Shown one piece after another: positions 6,787 through 8,426 of a stretch of 8,426 nt of DNA. Source of the DNA: an uncultured Lachnospiraceae bacterium (lineage in GTDB: Bacteria > Bacillota > Clostridia > Lachnospirales > Lachnospiraceae). Every line of letters starts with the position of its first letter. Position 1 is the first letter of the stretch. A model generated the notes under the pieces. That model was not told the origin of the DNA. It did not search any database and saw nothing but the letters and a program-made list of their open reading frames with translations. A program made the translations under genes and the position numbers. The DNA lies in the NCBI GenBank assembly GCA_910586555.1, contig CAJUJY010000098.1, positions 1-8,426 on the forward strand. Direction: 5' to 3'.

Positions 6787-7332
6787 CTAAAAACAATCCA
6801 GCTCTGGAATACCTGGTTTGTTTAAACTGACATCTTCATATTTCTTAGCCAGTTTAAAAACAGGGTTAACAAGCATTCCTTTTTCATGGAAACTAAAATA
6901 TTTTTTCATATCAGTACCAACGATAATATGGTCCAGAAGAAGTATCTCTATAAGAGCTGAAATTTTTGCTATTTTGTCAGTAACCATGCAGTCAGTTTCC
7001 GATGGATAATAATTTCCAGAAGGGTGGTTATGTACCATTATTATACTGGCAGCGTTTGAAAGAATACTTGTTTTAAATATTTCCCTTGGATTAACAATTG
7101 CATAATTTATTGCCCCAACACTGGCAAAATTGCAATTTACAGGTGTATTATCAGCTTTTAAATTGATGACACAAACAATTGCCCTGTCCATACCACACAA
7201 AAACTCTCCAACAACATTAATTGCATCCAATGGTGAATTTATTTTTTGCCCAGACAATAATGGCACATCCTTCACAAGTCTTACTGATACCACATCAAGC
7301 TGGAAACCTTCTTTTATTATTTTACCTTCCAC
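6787..7332 (-). CDS. RadC-like JAB/JAMM domain protein, 181 aa
   Basis: The protein carries the RadC-type JAB (MPN) domain without the N-terminal helix-hairpin-helix part of chromosomal RadC, as in stand-alone copies on mobile elements. The JAMM motif is complete: H101-N-H103, seven residues, S111, two residues, D114 (HNHPSGNYYPSETD). NPREIFKTSILSNAASIIMV precedes it, and LLDHIIVG closes the fold. The exact biochemical role of RadC-domain proteins is unsettled; the motif predicts zinc binding. The frame is open up to 7518, but that part overlaps the upstream gene and has no RBS. I choose GTG 7332, with AAAGGA 10 bases before it and the family start (VVSVRLVKD) soon after. A roughly 20-residue tail after the domain is unrelated. 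It follows the 117-aa gene by 82 bases, probably in one operon. Confidence 0.88.
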   Translation of the reverse strand: MEGKIIKEGFQLDVVSVRLVKDVPLLSGQKINSPLDAINVVGEFLCGMDRAIVCVINLKADNTPVNCNFASVGAINYAIVNPREIFKTSILSNAASIIMVHNHPSGNYYPSETDCMVTDKIAKISALIEILLLDHIIVGTDMKKYFSFHEKGMLVNPVFKLAKKYEDVSLNKPGIPELDCF

Positions 7333-7414
7333 ACAAATCTTCCTTTCTCTAATTCTAAAGCAGATAAAATTGCTTTTTAAGCAAATATCTGTTTTAGTGA
7401 AATGGTGCCAGTTC

Positions 7415-7768
7415 CTAAATACTATTAACTGGTGGTTTAAAGTCTGAAATTGTGCAAGCTTCAGGTGCAACATTGGTATAGAAAAATCCAGCGGCCAGTA
7501 TACATTCCCCAATTTCATTTCTTAAAACTTTATCCAGTTCTTTTTTCCCAGCACATTTTGCAATTAAAAAATCAAATGCTGTATTAGCTATCCTGATTTC
7601 CATGCCAGGAATATTAAATTTTTCCCACATTATACTATACAAATCCTGTCCGCTAATGTTATAATATTCTAAAAGTTTAACAAAATCTAAAGATTTTGTT
7701 TTCGGCTTAAAAATAATAGCAAATATTTTTTCAGTTACCGGCATTTTCATAAATAATTCTTTTTTCAT
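7415..7768 (-). CDS. Unknown protein paired with the RadC-like gene, 117 aa
   Basis: No family is recognised. The ATG at 7768 has GAGAGG 9-10 bases upstream. The protein is soluble, mixed alpha/beta in character, with a lysine-rich start (MKKELFMKMPVTEKIFAII). A helical middle (DFVKLLEYYNISGQDLYSIM) and a segment AGKKELDKVLRNEIGECILA follow, then a short C-terminus, PEACTISDFKPPVNSI. It has no signal peptide or clear motif. It lies directly upstream of the RadC-like gene in the same direction, so joint expression is likely. A hairpin with a T-run stands about 36 bases upstream of its start. It could be a phage or mobile-element accessory protein, but that is only inferred from context. Confidence 0.7.
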   Translation of the reverse strand: MKKELFMKMPVTEKIFAIIFKPKTKSLDFVKLLEYYNISGQDLYSIMWEKFNIPGMEIRIANTAFDFLIAKCAGKKELDKVLRNEIGECILAAGFFYTNVAPEACTISDFKPPVNSI

Positions 7769-7804
7769 TGTTTTTAACCTCTCTTCACTAGTTTAATTTT
7801 TTGT

Positions 7805-7830
7805 AAAACAAAAAGAGTGCCAATGCACTC
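7805..7830 (-). terminator. Hairpin with T-run between the protease-like gene and the 117-aa gene
   Basis: On the minus strand GAGTGC-ATTG-GCACTC forms a perfect 6-bp stem followed by TTTTTGTTTT, a good intrinsic terminator for the broken protease gene upstream. The 117-aa gene starts only 36 bases later. Its promoter may therefore overlap the hairpin (a TATAAA lies just upstream near 7840), in which case the stem would form the 5' end of its mRNA. Confidence 0.65.
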
Positions 7831-7958
7831 ACGTTTATAATCTCAAGTTTAAAAATAATTTAATATCTTTCTTACACAATTAAAACTTTATCCTGTTCCT
7901 AAAGAACAATCCAATACCAATTCATAGTAATATCCAGAATACTGGCAATGTATTTAAT

Positions 7959-8423
7959 TTAAAAAATATTCATCAGTTTTGTAGCACCACCAGATACATT
8001 ATCAATTTCTGCTATTAATGACGGGTCAACACAACCTAATTCTTTATTAAAACAATGCTGTTCTATGTACTCATTTACAGTATCACAATCCATTAAACAT
8101 AATTCACGTTTTTTACGGTTATACATAAATGAAAACAAACTTAAAATATTCATTCCTAGTAAAGCCTTGTTTCCTACATCTTCTGAAAATGCCAATTTTA
8201 TTTTTGGAAAGATTACATCAGGAGTTAAATAAAAATCTTCAACAACAATTTCACGGTAACTAATATCCCCGCCTGTTGCACTTTCAAACCTGCCTTTACA
8301 GAGCTATTCTTGCAGGATAGTGTTTTTAATTTTTGTAGCAGCACGAATACTGTCAAGACCTATTACAGTACGAACACGGAAATCAATTTTCAAAAAGTTA
8401 AAGATAAGATATAATGAAGGCAT
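7959..8423 (-). pseudogene. Retropepsin-like aspartic protease-like gene with in-frame TAG
   Basis: From an ATG at 8423 the frame reads 39 codons (MPSLYLIFNF...VIGLDSIRAATKI) to a TAG at 8306-8304. It continues in the same frame without shift to 7959. After the stop come SATGGDISYREIVVEDF, then VIFPKIKLAFSED, and LLGMNILSLFSFMYNRKKR. These resemble the (S/T)ATG...vLLGMdIL...f.yNr core of bacterial retropepsin-like proteases. The expected active-site DTG is not seen; the matching place reads GLDSIRAAT. A late internal TTG (8195) has no RBS. It is probably a pseudogene of a variant or inactive protease fold; nonsense suppression or a sequencing error at the TAG is possible. The first 17 codons lie inside the 54-bp terminal repeat, so its 5' end and promoter are outside the window or rearranged. 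Family call is moderate. Confidence 0.5.
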
Positions 8424-8426
8424 GGA
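8373..8426. repeat. Terminal inverted repeat, right copy (54 bp)
   Basis: This is the perfect reverse complement of bases 1-54 and ends exactly at the window edge. On the minus strand it carries ATG and 16 further codons of the protease-like frame. On the plus strand it carries a copy of the last 13 codons and stop of the MuF gene, without the rest of that gene. Confidence 0.97.

Noticed and set aside
7130..7447. Plus-strand open frame of 105 codons opposite the RadC-like gene
   Set aside because: It lies antisense to a gene with clear family motifs, has no RBS and no recognisable protein character.
7333..7518. N-terminal extension of the RadC-like protein to ATG 7518
   Set aside because: It overlaps the 117-aa gene by about 100 bases, has no RBS, and has a sequence unlike any RadC N-terminus. 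The GTG at 7332 has a good RBS.
7815..7830. GAGTGC/GCACTC palindrome as a CIRCE (HrcA) operator
   Set aside because: CIRCE has TTAGCACTC, nine bases, GAGTGCTAA. Here the half-sites are in the opposite order, only four bases apart and followed by a T-run, so a hairpin terminator fits better.
1..8426. CRISPR array, tRNA, rRNA or complete insertion sequence
   Set aside because: No regularly spaced repeats, no cloverleaf-like element and no transposase or integrase reading frame were found on either strand.

Overview
The window is AT-rich. Its RBS style (GGAGG-type with GTG/TTG starts) and gene families suggest a gut-type Firmicute, probably Clostridia/Lachnospiraceae, in an accessory or prophage-remnant region. 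This assignment is an inference from gene character; no rRNA, tRNA or housekeeping gene is present. Almost everything is on the minus strand, so transcription runs from right to left. There is one clear plus-strand exception, a 31-residue membrane peptide.

Reading in the direction of transcription (right to left):
- 8423-7959: a broken gene resembling a retropepsin-like aspartic protease, with an in-frame TAG.
- 7830-7805: a hairpin with a T-run.
- 7768-6787: a two-gene unit, an unknown 117-aa protein followed by a RadC/JAB-domain protein with an intact JAMM metal-binding motif.
- 6676-6649: a promoter.
- 6548-2132: three tandem copies of an AAA-ATPase-like/PD-(D/E)XK protein. The first is intact, the second has lost its middle, and the third has lost its start and Walker A region.
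- 4076-3774, between the second and third copies: a compact convergent locus. It has a plus-strand membrane peptide, a shared hairpin, and a strong minus-strand promoter. Two 9-bp direct repeats are arranged as in Fst/par-type type I toxin-antitoxin loci.
- 1901-1317: a leader with promoter, micro-ORF and hairpin terminator/attenuator, then an unknown 99-aa protein.
- 1122-13: a phage minor head (MuF/SPP1 gp7-type) protein whose C-terminal extension stops at the window edge. There is no portal, terminase or capsid gene.

The first 54 bases and the last 54 bases are perfect reverse complements, and both copies lie exactly at the window ends. On the left the repeat encodes the last 13 residues and stop codon of the MuF protein. 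On the right it encodes the first 17 residues of the protease-like frame on the opposite strand. This could be an invertible-segment boundary, a terminal inverted repeat of an element, or an assembly or amplification artefact. It is the largest unexplained structural signal.

Overall the region looks like a mosaic of phage- and mobile-element-associated accessory genes under active decay, not a coherent metabolic operon. The most promising undescribed unit is the putative type I toxin-antitoxin locus at about 3683-4076.
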